Numbered from the stretch's first letter, positions 55,901-63,473 are shown. The stretch is DNA of 64,000 nt from Salinisphaeraceae bacterium (GCA_002683405.1 NYTH01000051.1:35166-99165); one strand, 5' to 3'. The notes: generated by a model not told the origin, from the letters alone. Program-made: numbers and translations.

Positions 55901-56041
55901 TATAGGCGTTATGAAATCCGCCCGCCGCCGGCTTTCCAAGACCTTCTGGGTTGGCTGCCCGCGATCATCGAGTTCCCAATGGCGTGCGGGATATTCGTAG
56001 GGCGAATTCAGGATCGGGTGTTTGAAGAATTCTTCGGACAT
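52970..56041 (-). CDS. res: Type III restriction subunit (Res): SF2 helicase-nuclease
   Basis: 1023 residues. SF2 motifs: Walker A LKLATGAGKTTVMAML (about 173-188), DEAH box LVINDEAHHCY (about 310), TAT-like LSATPFFL, and motif VI LLCEQVIGRALRRQSY. A C-terminal PD-(D/E)xK nuclease (about 930-970) is visible as YIPDFIVRVDDG with NLIVEIKGYRGE. This is the Res layout of type III enzymes, which translocate or diffuse along DNA and cut when two unmethylated sites meet. Unusually it is transcribed before mod and separated from it by the NYN gene. Confidence 0.9.
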   Translation of the reverse strand: MSEEFFKHPILNSPYEYPARHWELDDRGQPTQKVLESRRRADFITPIPKPKKQSGAQKQDSLLFDEGKGLTSKGQQFDHTAIINGVRQMVDRWRQIPDPSQWQVTPETARLLQHWRHHKFADIRPFFCQVEAVETAIWLTEVAPKAGKAAQGYLEHLEAANEEANPDLFRIALKLATGAGKTTVMAMLIAWQSINAARRPQSKKFTRGFLIVAPGLTIKDRLRVLQPNDPNSYYQSRELVPTDLMGELGKARIVITNYHAFKLRERLELSKGGRALLQGHGPSLSTQESEGQMLQRVVPELMGLKNILVINDEAHHCYREKPGDQEDETLKGDDKKEAKNNLEAARLWINGLEAVKRKLGVSTVFDLSATPFFLRGSGYPEGTLFPWTMSDFSLMDAIESGIVKLPRVPVSDNLIKRDEMPMFRNLWDHIGKQMPKSGRSTAKGLDPSQLPQPLLTALDALYGHYKQTFELWEKEGISVPPCFIIVCNNTATSKLVFDYISGYEREKDDGSTQLEFGRLPLFRNHDDNGNPLPRSRTLLIDSEQLESGDALDTNFRKAAADELDRFKRERVERSGDARDAENITDQDLLREVMNTVGKAGQLGESIRCVVSVSMLTEGWDANTVTHVLGVRAFGTQLLCEQVIGRALRRQSYAVNEDGKFNVEYADVLGIPFDFTAEPVISKPQKPQQTIQVKALRDRQDLEISFPRVAGYRVELPQDQFTAEFNEDSVLTLTPDLVGATETRNSGIIGEPVDLTLAHEKDVRPSQIVYELTSHLVLTKWRDSHGEVQLNQFHNLKRIAREWINGYLDCKGTSPAQLKYKTIADMACDRITAAIVRSQVKREKAVTVVLDPYNPKGSTRHVNFSTSKTSRWDTVGPPPKSHLNWLIMDSSWESEFCRVAEEHPRVVSYVKNHNLGFEVPYRYGSTLRTYIPDFIVRVDDGSGEDDLLNLIVEIKGYRGEDAKEKKSTMENYWVPGVNHMGGFGRWAFAEFVDVYEMQDKFAQAVQKQFGEMIESLEAQAESHA

Positions 56042-56161
56042 TCAGGTGGTGCTCGGAGGATTTTTATGTGCCTGGGTACGCCCTTTTCCGGCGTACACCA
56101 TGTCGGCCGGATTCAGCGTGACTACAGGCTATCGGCGTTGATCGTCGAGCCATTAGGACAC

Positions 56162-56178
56162 GGTATCCGATGGATACC
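56162..56178. promoter_or_regulatory. Inverted repeat upstream of res
   Basis: GGTATCC-gat-GGATACC, perfect 7-bp arms, about 120 bases before the res start codon. It could be the operator of the res promoter. No clear -35/-10 pair could be assigned. Confidence 0.35.
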
Positions 56179-56249
56179 CTAGCGCTAATTGCCCATCGGT
56201 TCAGCTATTAATTTTATTCGTGCGGGCACCTTAACCGTGCCCGAGCTTC

Positions 56250-56900
56250 AAATGCTAATGCGCGCCACAAATAGCGGCATACCCCAGGGCTTTTGTCGCC
56301 GCCCCAGCGGCGTGGGCAACACGATGAGCCGGTCGTTCAGACCGGTGAGGATGTGTTGCCGTGAGGGTCATATCCGGCCCCAGACGGAGATGCCTGGCGG
56401 CGCGCCCCAGCGCGGCGACTGGTTGCCCGAGAGGGGCCGAAATCGCCCACGATTTCGGCAGGCGCAGGCCGGTCCCCAGACCGGCCGAAGCCGGCCCGGC
56501 GCCGCCGCTAGCGAAGCGCGGCAACCCGGTTTCGGGTGAGTGCGGCCCCAGCCAAGTGAACCCCGTAGCCGCCGAAGGCGGGAAAGCGGGTTGCCGCGCT
56601 TCGCGCGGCGGCGGCAGCGAGCCTAATCGGACGTCCAGTCCGAATAGGCAGGCCGGAGCGCCAGCGTAGGCCGGTCGCCGGGCGGAGTCGCCGTTCAGGC
56701 GGCGCAGCCCTCTTCGGAGAAACGGGCGTTCCCCGTTTCGACCCAAGGACTTGCGGGCGCTCCCCGCAGGTCCGCGCGGGCCGCCCCGGACCGCTGAGCT
56801 CACGACTATGCAGGCCGCCAGTAGGCTGACGCACTCCATCGATTCGCCGTTACGGCCCACCCCTTACGAATGGAAATGATACGACTGCCCACAGTCGCAT
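56250..56900. other. Hairpin-rich, GC-rich non-coding region (candidate oriT/ori or structured RNA)
   Basis: No gene is supported: long frames on both strands have low-complexity Ala/Arg/Gly/Pro products and no ribosome sites. Several strong inverted repeats are packed here: GGCCGGT/ACCGGCC (56467-56486), a 17-bp perfect pair CGAAGCGCGGCAACCCG (56512-56528) with its complement at 56587-56603, ACCCG/CGGGT inside that loop, GAAACGGG/CCCGTTTC (about 56718-56738) and TGCGGG/CCCGCA (about 56753-56770). This density next to a possible replication-relaxation-type gene suggests an origin of transfer or replication. Confidence 0.45.
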
Positions 56901-56979
56901 AGCGAGTCGGACACGTAGTCGCAATATCCGTTGTCTAGCGGCCCGGCAGTGTAATGAGAAATCATTCACGGGCAGGACA

Positions 56980-57786
56980 ATGGACGAACTCACACCTGAT
57001 CAACGATCGGTATTCTGGTCAATGCGCCACGGAGAGGTTGCAACGCAAAACCTCGAGCTACATGCGGAACCATTCCTGGAATACGCTGGCAAACGCCGCA
57101 GGCATGGCTGGAAAATGTGCGAACTCGCGCACCTGATTTTGCACCACGGCTACACCAGCCCGGATGTCGTAGCCCGTGCGTGGGGAATATCAAAATCTCG
57201 CACTAATACCAATCTGCGAAAATTGATCGCCGCTGGCACTCTCCGCGAACTCAGATATCCCACGATTTCCACACGCCTGATAACACTGACGTCGCAGGGT
57301 CTGGCAGAGGCGCGTTCACTCACTGGTTACGAGGGGCCGTACACCACGAACCCCAACCGCATTGCTCACACGCTGATTTGCCACACGATCGCATGTCAGC
57401 TTTCGGTGTTGGCTCATGTCGCTGGCCGATACGGCCTGCATGAGTGTGATCTTTATTTGGTCGACACACTGATCGAATCACGCCAGTGGGCCCGCAGCGC
57501 TCGACCAGATGTGGTAATCGCACGAGGAAACTCATGCGCACTGATTGAGGCAGAACTCTCGAGAAAAAACCCTGCCAGATTGCGCGAAAAAATATCAGCT
57601 GGTGCAGCACTACTGGCTGATACGGACATACGCGCCAATCAACTACTGTATTACGCACCAGCTGGACAGGTGGCCGATCTGGTCTCGCGTGAGCTGAGAA
57701 AATTGTCGCGTAGTGATTCGCTCGTTATCAAAACTCGAAATCGAATCTCAATTGTTACCCCCGACTGGCTGAGCACCTGGAAATAA
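56980..57786 (+). CDS. Winged-helix protein, possibly replication-relaxation family
   Basis: 268 residues. A winged HTH spans about 45-115 (MCELAHLILHHGYTSPDVVA, ARAWGISKSRTNTNLRKLIA, LITLTSQGLAEA). The C-terminal half contains ARPDVVIARGNSCALIEAEL, which reads like a D-x(n)-ExE/K metal site of a PD-(D/E)xK-like fold. A DNA-binding N-terminus plus such a C-terminus is seen in 'replication-relaxation' proteins of plasmids and integrative elements, my best guess. It is next to the hairpin-rich region on which it could act. Confidence 0.5.
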   Translation: MDELTPDQRSVFWSMRHGEVATQNLELHAEPFLEYAGKRRRHGWKMCELAHLILHHGYTSPDVVARAWGISKSRTNTNLRKLIAAGTLRELRYPTISTRLITLTSQGLAEARSLTGYEGPYTTNPNRIAHTLICHTIACQLSVLAHVAGRYGLHECDLYLVDTLIESRQWARSARPDVVIARGNSCALIEAELSRKNPARLREKISAGAALLADTDIRANQLLYYAPAGQVADLVSRELRKLSRSDSLVIKTRNRISIVTPDWLSTWK

Positions 57787-57827
57787 CAGGTTTCGCCGAG
57801 GTAATTGCAGGCTCGCGCGACCGCTCT

Positions 57828-58037
57828 TTAAACATTCCTCTGACGACGATTATCGACATCTAGCGCGTACATCCGCGCAGCAAACAATACCAATATCGTG
57901 ATTGTGATCGTACTAGCCAATCCGACAGTGTGAATCCCCGGCCATACCACGACCATCAGCCATGCCAACGCGACAGCATCTGTCAGCATCACCAGCGAAA
58001 CGGTGAGCAGCAATGAATCCTCATTTTTCGTAGTCAA
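57828..58037 (-). CDS. Small membrane protein, unknown
   Basis: 69 residues with two predicted membrane helices (VSLVMLTDAVALAWLMVVVW and STITITILVLFAARMYAL) and a basic C-terminus (DNRRQRNV). No family recognised. It lies upstream of the integrase gene on the same strand but 47 bp away from its stop. Confidence 0.45.
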   Translation of the reverse strand: MTTKNEDSLLLTVSLVMLTDAVALAWLMVVVWPGIHTVGLASTITITILVLFAARMYALDVDNRRQRNV

Positions 58038-58083
58038 TTACGCGCTCCGGTTCCAAATCGTGAACCATCCGATTGATCATGAC

Positions 58084-59307
58084 TCAGACCCGCCCCTTCA
58101 CTTCATCGCAAAAATCCGCCCACGCCTGCATCATTTGGCGACGTTCTGGCAGAAATGTGGAGCGATCGTATGCTCGTCCGTGAATGTCCTGAACGACATG
58201 CCCTATCTGCATTTTCACCAGGTGTTCGGGATACCCCAATCTCTCCACCAGCATGGTTCGTGCAGTGGGTCTGAACCCGGCGCCGGTGACCAGCCTGTCA
58301 TCCGGTTGCTTGCCATCGATGGCATCGCCCGTAAACCCTAATGGGAGCATTGCCGTTCGTATGGTGTTATTGCTCAGGGGTCGGTCCGCACCTCGTACTG
58401 AGGGAAACACAAAACGCGAGCGGTGTTGGGTTAGCGGTCGCAGATCTTCGAGGATTGCAATCGCCTGCGTTGCTAGCGGAATAATGTGCGAGGTTCGGGT
58501 TTTCATTTTTGACGCCGGCACCTCCCACTGCGCCTGATCCCAGTTAATCTCTGACCACTCCAGTCGCCTAATCGCGTCCGGCCTAGGGAAGGTCAATGGC
58601 GAGAGCATCAGCGCGGCACGAGTGGCGTATTCGCCGTTGTAACTATCCATTGCCCTCAGCAGCCGGCCGAGCTTATGCGGGTCGGTGATCGCTGGCCGGT
58701 GCTGCGGAGCCTGCTTCGAGTATTCGCCCCGCAACTCTTGTGTAACATCGCGCTCACACCAACCCCGTGCAGCGCCGTAACGCAAAATTTGACCAATGAG
58801 CGATTTGAGTTTGATCGCGGTGGCGCGCCTGCCGGAACGATCAATTCTATCCAGAACAGACACCACATCTGGCGCCGATAGTTCGGCCGCGGCAATGTGA
58901 CCTATCCATGGATACACGTGGCGCTGCATGTGGCTAACCTGACGCGCATGGTGTTCCTGCGACGACCAATCGCGCGCAATATGATCGATTGCCTCGCGGG
59001 CCAAAGTTTCGAAAGAGCGATCCCCCGTTTTCGACGCCTTACGCGCTTTTTTCGCCGCGCCGGGATCTATTCCCTCCGCGAGCAGCCTCCGGGCCTCCAG
59101 GCTTGCCTCCCTGGCTCGTTCCAGAGTGATGACCGGGTACACCCCGATGTTCAATTCAGCCGATTGACCAGAGGGTCGTCTGTATCGCTGTATCCAATAT
59201 CGACCGCCACCAGGATGGACGACCAGGGACAGACCATGCCCGTCGGTCAACCTGTATTTGCGCTCGCGTGGTTTCGCGGTCTCGATCTGTCGAACGGAGA
59301 GAGCCAT
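58084..59307 (-). CDS. int: P4-type tyrosine integrase with an altered active-site motif
   Basis: 407 residues from MALSVRQIETAKPRERKYRL; a frame extending 20 codons upstream crosses putative arm sites and is less likely. The N-terminal DUF4102 arm-binding domain (GLSLVVHPGGGRYWIQRYRR), a SAM-like core-binding domain (about 105-190) and the catalytic domain follow. Catalytic residues: Arg in TFPRPDAIRRLEW, Lys in SKMKTRTSHIIPL, GAGFRPTART where relatives have HGFR, His370 in QIGHVVQ and Tyr380 in GRAYDRS. The first His of the HxxR box is Ala here (residue about 343, codon GCC). It integrates the element at the adjacent tRNA 3' end. Confidence 0.88.
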   Translation of the reverse strand: MALSVRQIETAKPRERKYRLTDGHGLSLVVHPGGGRYWIQRYRRPSGQSAELNIGVYPVITLERAREASLEARRLLAEGIDPGAAKKARKASKTGDRSFETLAREAIDHIARDWSSQEHHARQVSHMQRHVYPWIGHIAAAELSAPDVVSVLDRIDRSGRRATAIKLKSLIGQILRYGAARGWCERDVTQELRGEYSKQAPQHRPAITDPHKLGRLLRAMDSYNGEYATRAALMLSPLTFPRPDAIRRLEWSEINWDQAQWEVPASKMKTRTSHIIPLATQAIAILEDLRPLTQHRSRFVFPSVRGADRPLSNNTIRTAMLPLGFTGDAIDGKQPDDRLVTGAGFRPTARTMLVERLGYPEHLVKMQIGHVVQDIHGRAYDRSTFLPERRQMMQAWADFCDEVKGRV

Positions 59308-59317
59308 AGCTGCGTGT

Positions 59318-59361
59318 GGGGTAAAACAATCGTCCGAGTAATATACCCCACGATTTACCCC
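59318..59361. promoter_or_regulatory. Candidate integrase arm-type sites at the int promoter
   Basis: GGGGTAAA at 59318-59325 and TTTACCCC at 59354-59361, with a related TATACCCC at 59343-59350. The same octamer appears twice at the other end of the element (26416-26435). Their position just upstream of the integrase ATG would allow self-repression. Confidence 0.42.
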
Positions 59362-59413
59362 GCGCAAGATCTGGATTGGGTCAGATTATCTCGGAGCAAT
59401 ACAGACATCTAAA

Positions 59414-59453
59414 GCAAAAAAAAGAACGTATATCAATGACTTAATATACGTTC
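59414..59453 (-). terminator. Intrinsic terminator for the tRNA, carried by the element
   Basis: On the minus strand: GAACGTATAT, 10-base loop, ATATACGTTC, then a run of T. It lies 24 bases beyond the tRNA 3' end and inside the element. It would end tRNA transcription and shield the int promoter. It replaces whatever terminator followed the tRNA before insertion. Confidence 0.7.
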
Positions 59454-59473
59454 CTGTACGCCATAAGAGTGTT

Positions 59474-59491
59474 AAATGGTAGCCACGGCTG
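59474..59491. repeat. Attachment site, tRNA-proximal copy
   Basis: 18 bp identical to 26339-26356, covering the last 15 bases of the tRNA (with CCA) and three bases beyond. Integration here regenerates an intact tRNA. Confidence 0.88.
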
Positions 59492-59552
59492 GATTTGAAC
59501 CAGCGACTCCGGCATTATGAATGCCGTGCTCTAACCGCTGAGCTACGTGGCC
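59477..59552 (-). tRNA. tRNA with CAU anticodon (Met elongator, or Ile2)
   Basis: 76 nt with encoded CCA. Acceptor GGCCACG/CGTGGCT, D-arm GCTC/GAGC, anticodon stem CGGCA/TGCCG with loop TTCATAA, T-arm GCTGG-TTCAAAT-CCAGC. The first pair is G1-U72 wobble. The anticodon stem lacks the three G-C pairs of initiator tRNA. The GGCCAC start and T-arm resemble tRNA-Ile2 (CAU read as lysidine), while the rest looks like elongator tRNA-Met; sequence alone does not settle it. Confidence 0.88.
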
Positions 59553-59645
59553 ATTCGAACTGATCGCCCGGCCGGCGTTGCACCGGCGAGGCGCGGATTT
59601 TACGCAATCATGCGGTCAGCGTCGAGCCATCAACCGCAATCGCCG

Positions 59646-60737
59646 CTACACGTTGAAGCGAAAGTGTATGACGTCGCCTTCGGCGACGAGGTATCCCTTG
59701 CCTTCCGAGCGTAATCGGCCGTTTTCCTTGGCGCCCTGCTCACCGGCGTGCTCGACATAATCGTCGTAGCCAATCACTTCGGCTCGGATGAAACCCCGCT
59801 CGAAATCGGTGTGTATCACGCTGGCAGCCTGGGGCGCCGTGGCGCCTTTTCGCACGGTCCAGGCGCGCACTTCTTTCGGTCCGGCGGTGAAATAGGTCTG
59901 CAGCCCGAGCAGTTCATACACCGCGCGGATTACCCGGTTCAGGCCGGGCTCTTCAAGGCCCAGGTCGGCCAGGAATTCCGCCTTGTCGGCGTCGTCCAGC
60001 TGCGCCATCTCGCCTTCCAGCGCGGCGCACACGGCAACCACCTGCGCACCGGTGCGCTCGGCATGGGCGGTGATCTGGTCCAGAAAGGCATTATCCTCGA
60101 AGCCGCCTTCGTCCACGTTGGCGATGAAAAGCACCGGCTTGGCGGTGATCAGGTGGAAATCGCGGAGCTGCTGGCGCTCGCCCTCGCTGAGCTCGGCAGT
60201 GCGCGCCGGTCGGCCATCGTCGAGCACGGCGGAGACCTTGGTCAGCGCGTCCACCAGCAGCTTGGCATCCTTGCCGCCCGCCTTGGCCGCACGCTGCGCC
60301 TTGTCGAGCGCGCGCGTCACGCTATCCAGATCGGCCAGCGCCAGTTCGGTGTCGATCACTTCAACATCGTCCACGGGGCTGACCCTGCCGGCCACGTGGG
60401 TGACGTCTTCGTCCTCGAAGCAGCGCACCACGTGGACGATGGCGTCGGTTTCGCGGATGTGCGACAGGAACTTGTTGCCCAGACCTTCGCCCTGGGAGGC
60501 ACCGGCGACCAGGCCGGCGATATCCACGAACTCGACCGTGGTCGGAATGATCTTCTGCGGATTGACGATCCCGGCCAGCCGGTCCAGCCGCGGGTCCGGT
60601 ACGGGCACCACGCCCACGTTGGGCTCGATCGTGCAGAACGGATAATTCTCGGCCGGTATTTCGGCGGCCGTCAGCGCATTGAAAAGCGTGGACTTGCCCA
60701 CGTTGGGCAGGCCCACAATACCCGCTTGCAGACTCAT
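59646..60737 (-). CDS. ychF: Redox-regulated ATPase YchF (OLA1 family)
   Basis: 363 residues, the standard length. G1 motif [15 protein letters not shown] (residues about 6-20), G3 [20 protein letters not shown], a helical middle domain, the altered G4 (FIANVDE) that favours ATP over GTP, and a C-terminal TGS domain ([20 protein letters not shown]) ending VIHFRFNV. It binds the ribosome and is linked to stress responses. Its ATG overlaps the stop of pth by 4 bp. Confidence 0.96.
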   Translation of the reverse strand: MSLQAGIVGLPNVGKSTLFNALTAAEIPAENYPFCTIEPNVGVVPVPDPRLDRLAGIVNPQKIIPTTVEFVDIAGLVAGASQGEGLGNKFLSHIRETDAIVHVVRCFEDEDVTHVAGRVSPVDDVEVIDTELALADLDSVTRALDKAQRAAKAGGKDAKLLVDALTKVSAVLDDGRPARTAELSEGERQQLRDFHLITAKPVLFIANVDEGGFEDNAFLDQITAHAERTGAQVVAVCAALEGEMAQLDDADKAEFLADLGLEEPGLNRVIRAVYELLGLQTYFTAGPKEVRAWTVRKGATAPQAASVIHTDFERGFIRAEVIGYDDYVEHAGEQGAKENGRLRSEGKGYLVAEGDVIHFRFNV

Positions 60738-61318
60738 GATGCGTTGTCCGTGTGCAGTTTCTGCATGGCCTTGTCCCAGCCCTCGCCGAACAGCGAGGCA
60801 ATTGAATCCACCGCCCGATCCACGCTCTCACCGAGCACGCGGGCTTCCTCCGGCGCCGGATTGGACAGCACGTGCCCGTGCACTTTTTCCTTGCTGCCCG
60901 GGTGGCCGATGCCGATGCGCATGCGCCCGTAGTCCGGACCCAGAACGCGCGAGATATCGCGCAGACCGTTGTGCCCCCCGTGCCCGCCACCCCGCTTGAA
61001 CCGAAGCGTGCCGGGCGGCAGGTCAAGTTCGTCGTGTGACACGAGTAGCGCGGCGGAGGGTATGCGGTAGAAATGCAGCAGGGGCTGAATCGCTTCGCCG
61101 CTGCGATTCATGAACGTCAGCGGCTTGACCAGCAGCAGGCTATGTCCGGCCACACTGACCTGGGCCAGTTGTGCCTTGAATTTCTTCTGCTCGGCGAAGT
61201 GGCCACCGAACCGGTCAGCCAACGCATCGGCGAGCCAGAAACCGACATTGTGACGGTGGCCGGCGTAGCCCGGGCCCGGATTACCCAGGCCCGCAAACAC
61301 GCGAACGGTTTCCGACAC
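60734..61318 (-). CDS. pth: Peptidyl-tRNA hydrolase
   Basis: 194 residues from a GTG ([20 protein letters not shown]); this gives the family length, whereas the open frame upstream overlaps rplY. Catalytic His is in [10 protein letters not shown], and Asp in [13 protein letters not shown], with [13 protein letters not shown] for tRNA and peptide binding. It frees tRNA from stalled peptidyl-tRNA. It lies 28 bp after rplY and overlaps ychF by 4 bp. Confidence 0.95.
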   Translation of the reverse strand: MSETVRVFAGLGNPGPGYAGHRHNVGFWLADALADRFGGHFAEQKKFKAQLAQVSVAGHSLLLVKPLTFMNRSGEAIQPLLHFYRIPSAALLVSHDELDLPPGTLRFKRGGGHGGHNGLRDISRVLGPDYGRMRIGIGHPGSKEKVHGHVLSNPAPEEARVLGESVDRAVDSIASLFGEGWDKAMQKLHTDNAS

Positions 61319-61346
61319 GGCTGCGATTTTCGCGCCGGCCTGGCCG

Positions 61347-62069
61347 TTATTCCTTGCTGTCGTCGTCGCCCTCGGCGTCCTCGCCAGCCTCGCCGTCGGC
61401 CTCGTCCGCGTCGCCAGCATCCGGATCCTCGAGCGCTTCCGCCGCCTCGGCTTCGGCTTCCGCTTCTTCCTCGGCTTCGAGTTCCAGCGCCGCGCGCGGC
61501 ACCTGGACCGACACGACGGTGCGGTCAATATCCTGATGCAGCAGCTCCACCAGCTCGACGCCTTCGGGCACCGTAATCTCCGACATGTGGATGGCGTCAT
61601 GCAAATGCATGCCGGCGCAATCCACTTCGATGTACTCCGGCAGGTTGCGCGGCAGACACTCGATTTCGATGTCGTTCATGTTGTGCTGAATGATGCCGCC
61701 CTCATCCTTGACGCCCGGGCAGGTTTCCTCGTTGATGAAGTGCAGCGGCACGTTCATCCGGATCGCTTCGCCGGCGACGATGCGCAGCAGGTCCATGTGC
61801 TGGACAAGACCCTTGGCGGGATGCCGCTGCAGATCACGCAGCACTGCGTCTTCGGCGCTGCTGCCCTTCACGTTGATCTTGATGATGTGGGAATAGAACG
61901 CCTCGTTCTCGAGGTGGTGCTCCAGGTCATCGCGGTCGACGGTCAGCATGACCGGATCACCATTGCCGCCATACATCACGGTGGGCACCTTGCCTTCGCG
62001 CCGCATTCTGCGGCTTGCTGCACGCCCCTTGTCCTGCCGCGGCTCGGCGTTAAGCTCGAAGGGTTTCAT
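61347..62069 (-). CDS. rplY: Ribosomal protein bL25, long CTC form
   Basis: 240 residues from MKPFELNAEPRQDKGRAASR; a start four codons upstream is possible. The N-terminal bL25 5S rRNA-binding domain (about 1-90) is followed by the CTC/TL5 C-terminal beta domain (about 95-185: VPLHFINEETCPGVKDEGG). A very acidic tail of about 50 residues (Glu/Ala then Asp/Glu runs) closes the protein. Operon order with prs upstream and pth downstream is the common gammaproteobacterial one. Confidence 0.95.
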   Translation of the reverse strand: MKPFELNAEPRQDKGRAASRRMRREGKVPTVMYGGNGDPVMLTVDRDDLEHHLENEAFYSHIIKINVKGSSAEDAVLRDLQRHPAKGLVQHMDLLRIVAGEAIRMNVPLHFINEETCPGVKDEGGIIQHNMNDIEIECLPRNLPEYIEVDCAGMHLHDAIHMSEITVPEGVELVELLHQDIDRTVVSVQVPRAALELEAEEEAEAEAEAAEALEDPDAGDADEADGEAGEDAEGDDDSKE

Positions 62070-62234
62070 AACCTGCTCCAATTCGTAAGCGATTGATTTT
62101 GCTGAACAAGACCGCTGGAAAACCCTCCTTATGGAGACTTTTCATTTTCCGGCCTGCGAAAAAGACCGCGCATTATACCGACTTGCGCAGATTTTTCCGG
62201 AATTTTTTGTGCCGGGCGTCAGCCGGCCGCCGCC

Positions 62235-63188
62235 CTAATCGACATAGAGCGTACTCACCGACTCCTCGTTGCTGACCCGGCGGATGGTTTCCGCGAGTAG
62301 CGCCGCGATGTGCAGCTGGCGAATTTTCGGACAGGCCGCCGCGGCCTCGCTTAGCGGTATCGTGTCGGTGACCACGAGTTCATCCAGCAGCGATCCGGAA
62401 ATATTCTCCACGGCGTTGCCCGACAGAACCGCATGAGTCACGTAGGCCCGCACGCTGGAAGCCCCCTGATCCTTGATTGCGTTGGCCGCCTTGGCCAGGG
62501 TGCCGGCCGTGTCGACCAGATCGTCGACGATAATGCAGTCCTTGCCGTTCACGTCACCGATGATGTTCATCACCTGCGACTCGTTCGCCTTGGGGCGGCG
62601 CTTGTCGATGATGGCCAGGTCCGCGTCATCCAGGCGCTTGGCAATGGCGCGGGCTCGCACCACGCCGCCGACGTCGGGCGACACGACAATCAGCTGATCG
62701 CTCTTGTGCCGCCAGATATCGCCGAGCAGGATCGGGGACGCGTAGACGTTATCCACGGGGATGTCGAAAAAACCCTGAATCTGATCAGCGTGCAGATCCA
62801 CCGTCAGCACCCTGTCAGTGCCGACCGCGCTGAGCATGCCCGCCACCACTTTCGCGGAAATCGGCACGCGCGCGGAGCGCGGCCGCCGGTCCTGGCGGGC
62901 GTAACCGAAGTACGGGATAACAGCCGTGATGCGCCCGGCGGACGCGCGATGCAGCGCGTCGATCATCATGAGCATTTCCATGACGTTGTCGTTGGTGGGC
63001 GAACAGGTGGACTGCACCACGAACACGTCGCGGCCGCGCACGTTTTCCTCGATCTCCACGGCCACTTCACCATCGGAGAACCGGCCCACGCTGGCCTTGC
63101 CAACCGGCAGTTTCAGGTAGCCCGCCACATCCCGCGCCAACGCCGGATTGGCGTTGCCGGTAAAAATCATCATTCTGGATTCCGGCAT
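62235..63188 (-). CDS. prs: Ribose-phosphate pyrophosphokinase
   Basis: 317 residues. Flexible-loop and ATP site [20 protein letters not shown], catalytic [20 protein letters not shown], and the PRPP-binding loop [18 protein letters not shown]. The N-terminus [20 protein letters not shown] is typical of class I enzymes. It makes PRPP from ribose 5-phosphate and ATP for nucleotide, His and Trp synthesis. It lies downstream of tRNA-Gln and upstream of rplY. Confidence 0.97.
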   Translation of the reverse strand: MPESRMMIFTGNANPALARDVAGYLKLPVGKASVGRFSDGEVAVEIEENVRGRDVFVVQSTCSPTNDNVMEMLMMIDALHRASAGRITAVIPYFGYARQDRRPRSARVPISAKVVAGMLSAVGTDRVLTVDLHADQIQGFFDIPVDNVYASPILLGDIWRHKSDQLIVVSPDVGGVVRARAIAKRLDDADLAIIDKRRPKANESQVMNIIGDVNGKDCIIVDDLVDTAGTLAKAANAIKDQGASSVRAYVTHAVLSGNAVENISGSLLDELVVTDTIPLSEAAAACPKIRQLHIAALLAETIRRVSNEESVSTLYVD

Positions 63189-63316
63189 TGCTGTTCCCGG
63201 TTGTTATTGACTGGCCTGTTGTCCCGACCCCCTGCCGGGAGACCCCTGTGCAGGCCGCTGCGTTCGGCCTCGGCTGGCCGCCCCATCGGATGAGGGTGAC
63301 GTTTACGTCCGCATAC

Positions 63317-63335
63317 TGGCTGGGGCGGCAGGATT
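63317..63335. repeat. Copy of the tRNA-Gln 3' end
   Basis: TGGCTGGGGCGGCAGGATT is identical to 63474-63492, the tRNA-Gln 3' end, 157 bp away, and the match stops abruptly inside the T-arm. A direct repeat of a tRNA 3' end is what an integrated element leaves as its distal att site; only 138 bp remain between the copies. Confidence 0.6.
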
Positions 63336-63473
63336 AGTCGTCGCGTCCATCGATCCACCCTCGGAGCCTGCGCCGCTGCGCGTCGCACTTCCGATTTGCT
63401 CCCGGCAGATCGCTCGAACCGTTCTTATCCTGTCGCCCCCGCGTCTCCCGTGGCCGCCAGCACGGCCGATTGT

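Larger units (their letters stand above)
26339..59491. mobile_element. 33 kb integrative element in a CAU-tRNA gene, carrying defence cargo
   Basis: Bounded by an identical 18-bp direct repeat, AAATGGTAGCCACGGCTG, at 26339-26356 and 59474-59491. The right copy is the 3' end of an intact tRNA gene; the left copy is only that fragment. A P4-type tyrosine integrase lies next to the intact tRNA, an AlpA-like gene lies near the other end, and a primase and a possible replication-relaxation-type gene are inside. No phage structural gene or complete conjugation set is seen. Base composition is lower in GC than the chromosome over much of the interior, especially the SIR2, ATPase and left-end genes. 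Cargo: RES/Xre, Jet (Wadjet), and a type III-like restriction/SIR2 cluster. Confidence 0.88.

Noticed and set aside
56255..56860. 201-codon minus-strand frame in the hairpin-rich region
   Set aside because: Composition follows the inverted repeats (Arg/Ala/Gly/Pro), no ribosome site; the region is better read as non-coding.
26339..59491. Element as a complete prophage
   Set aside because: No terminase, portal, capsid, tail or lysis gene is visible; cargo is defence genes.
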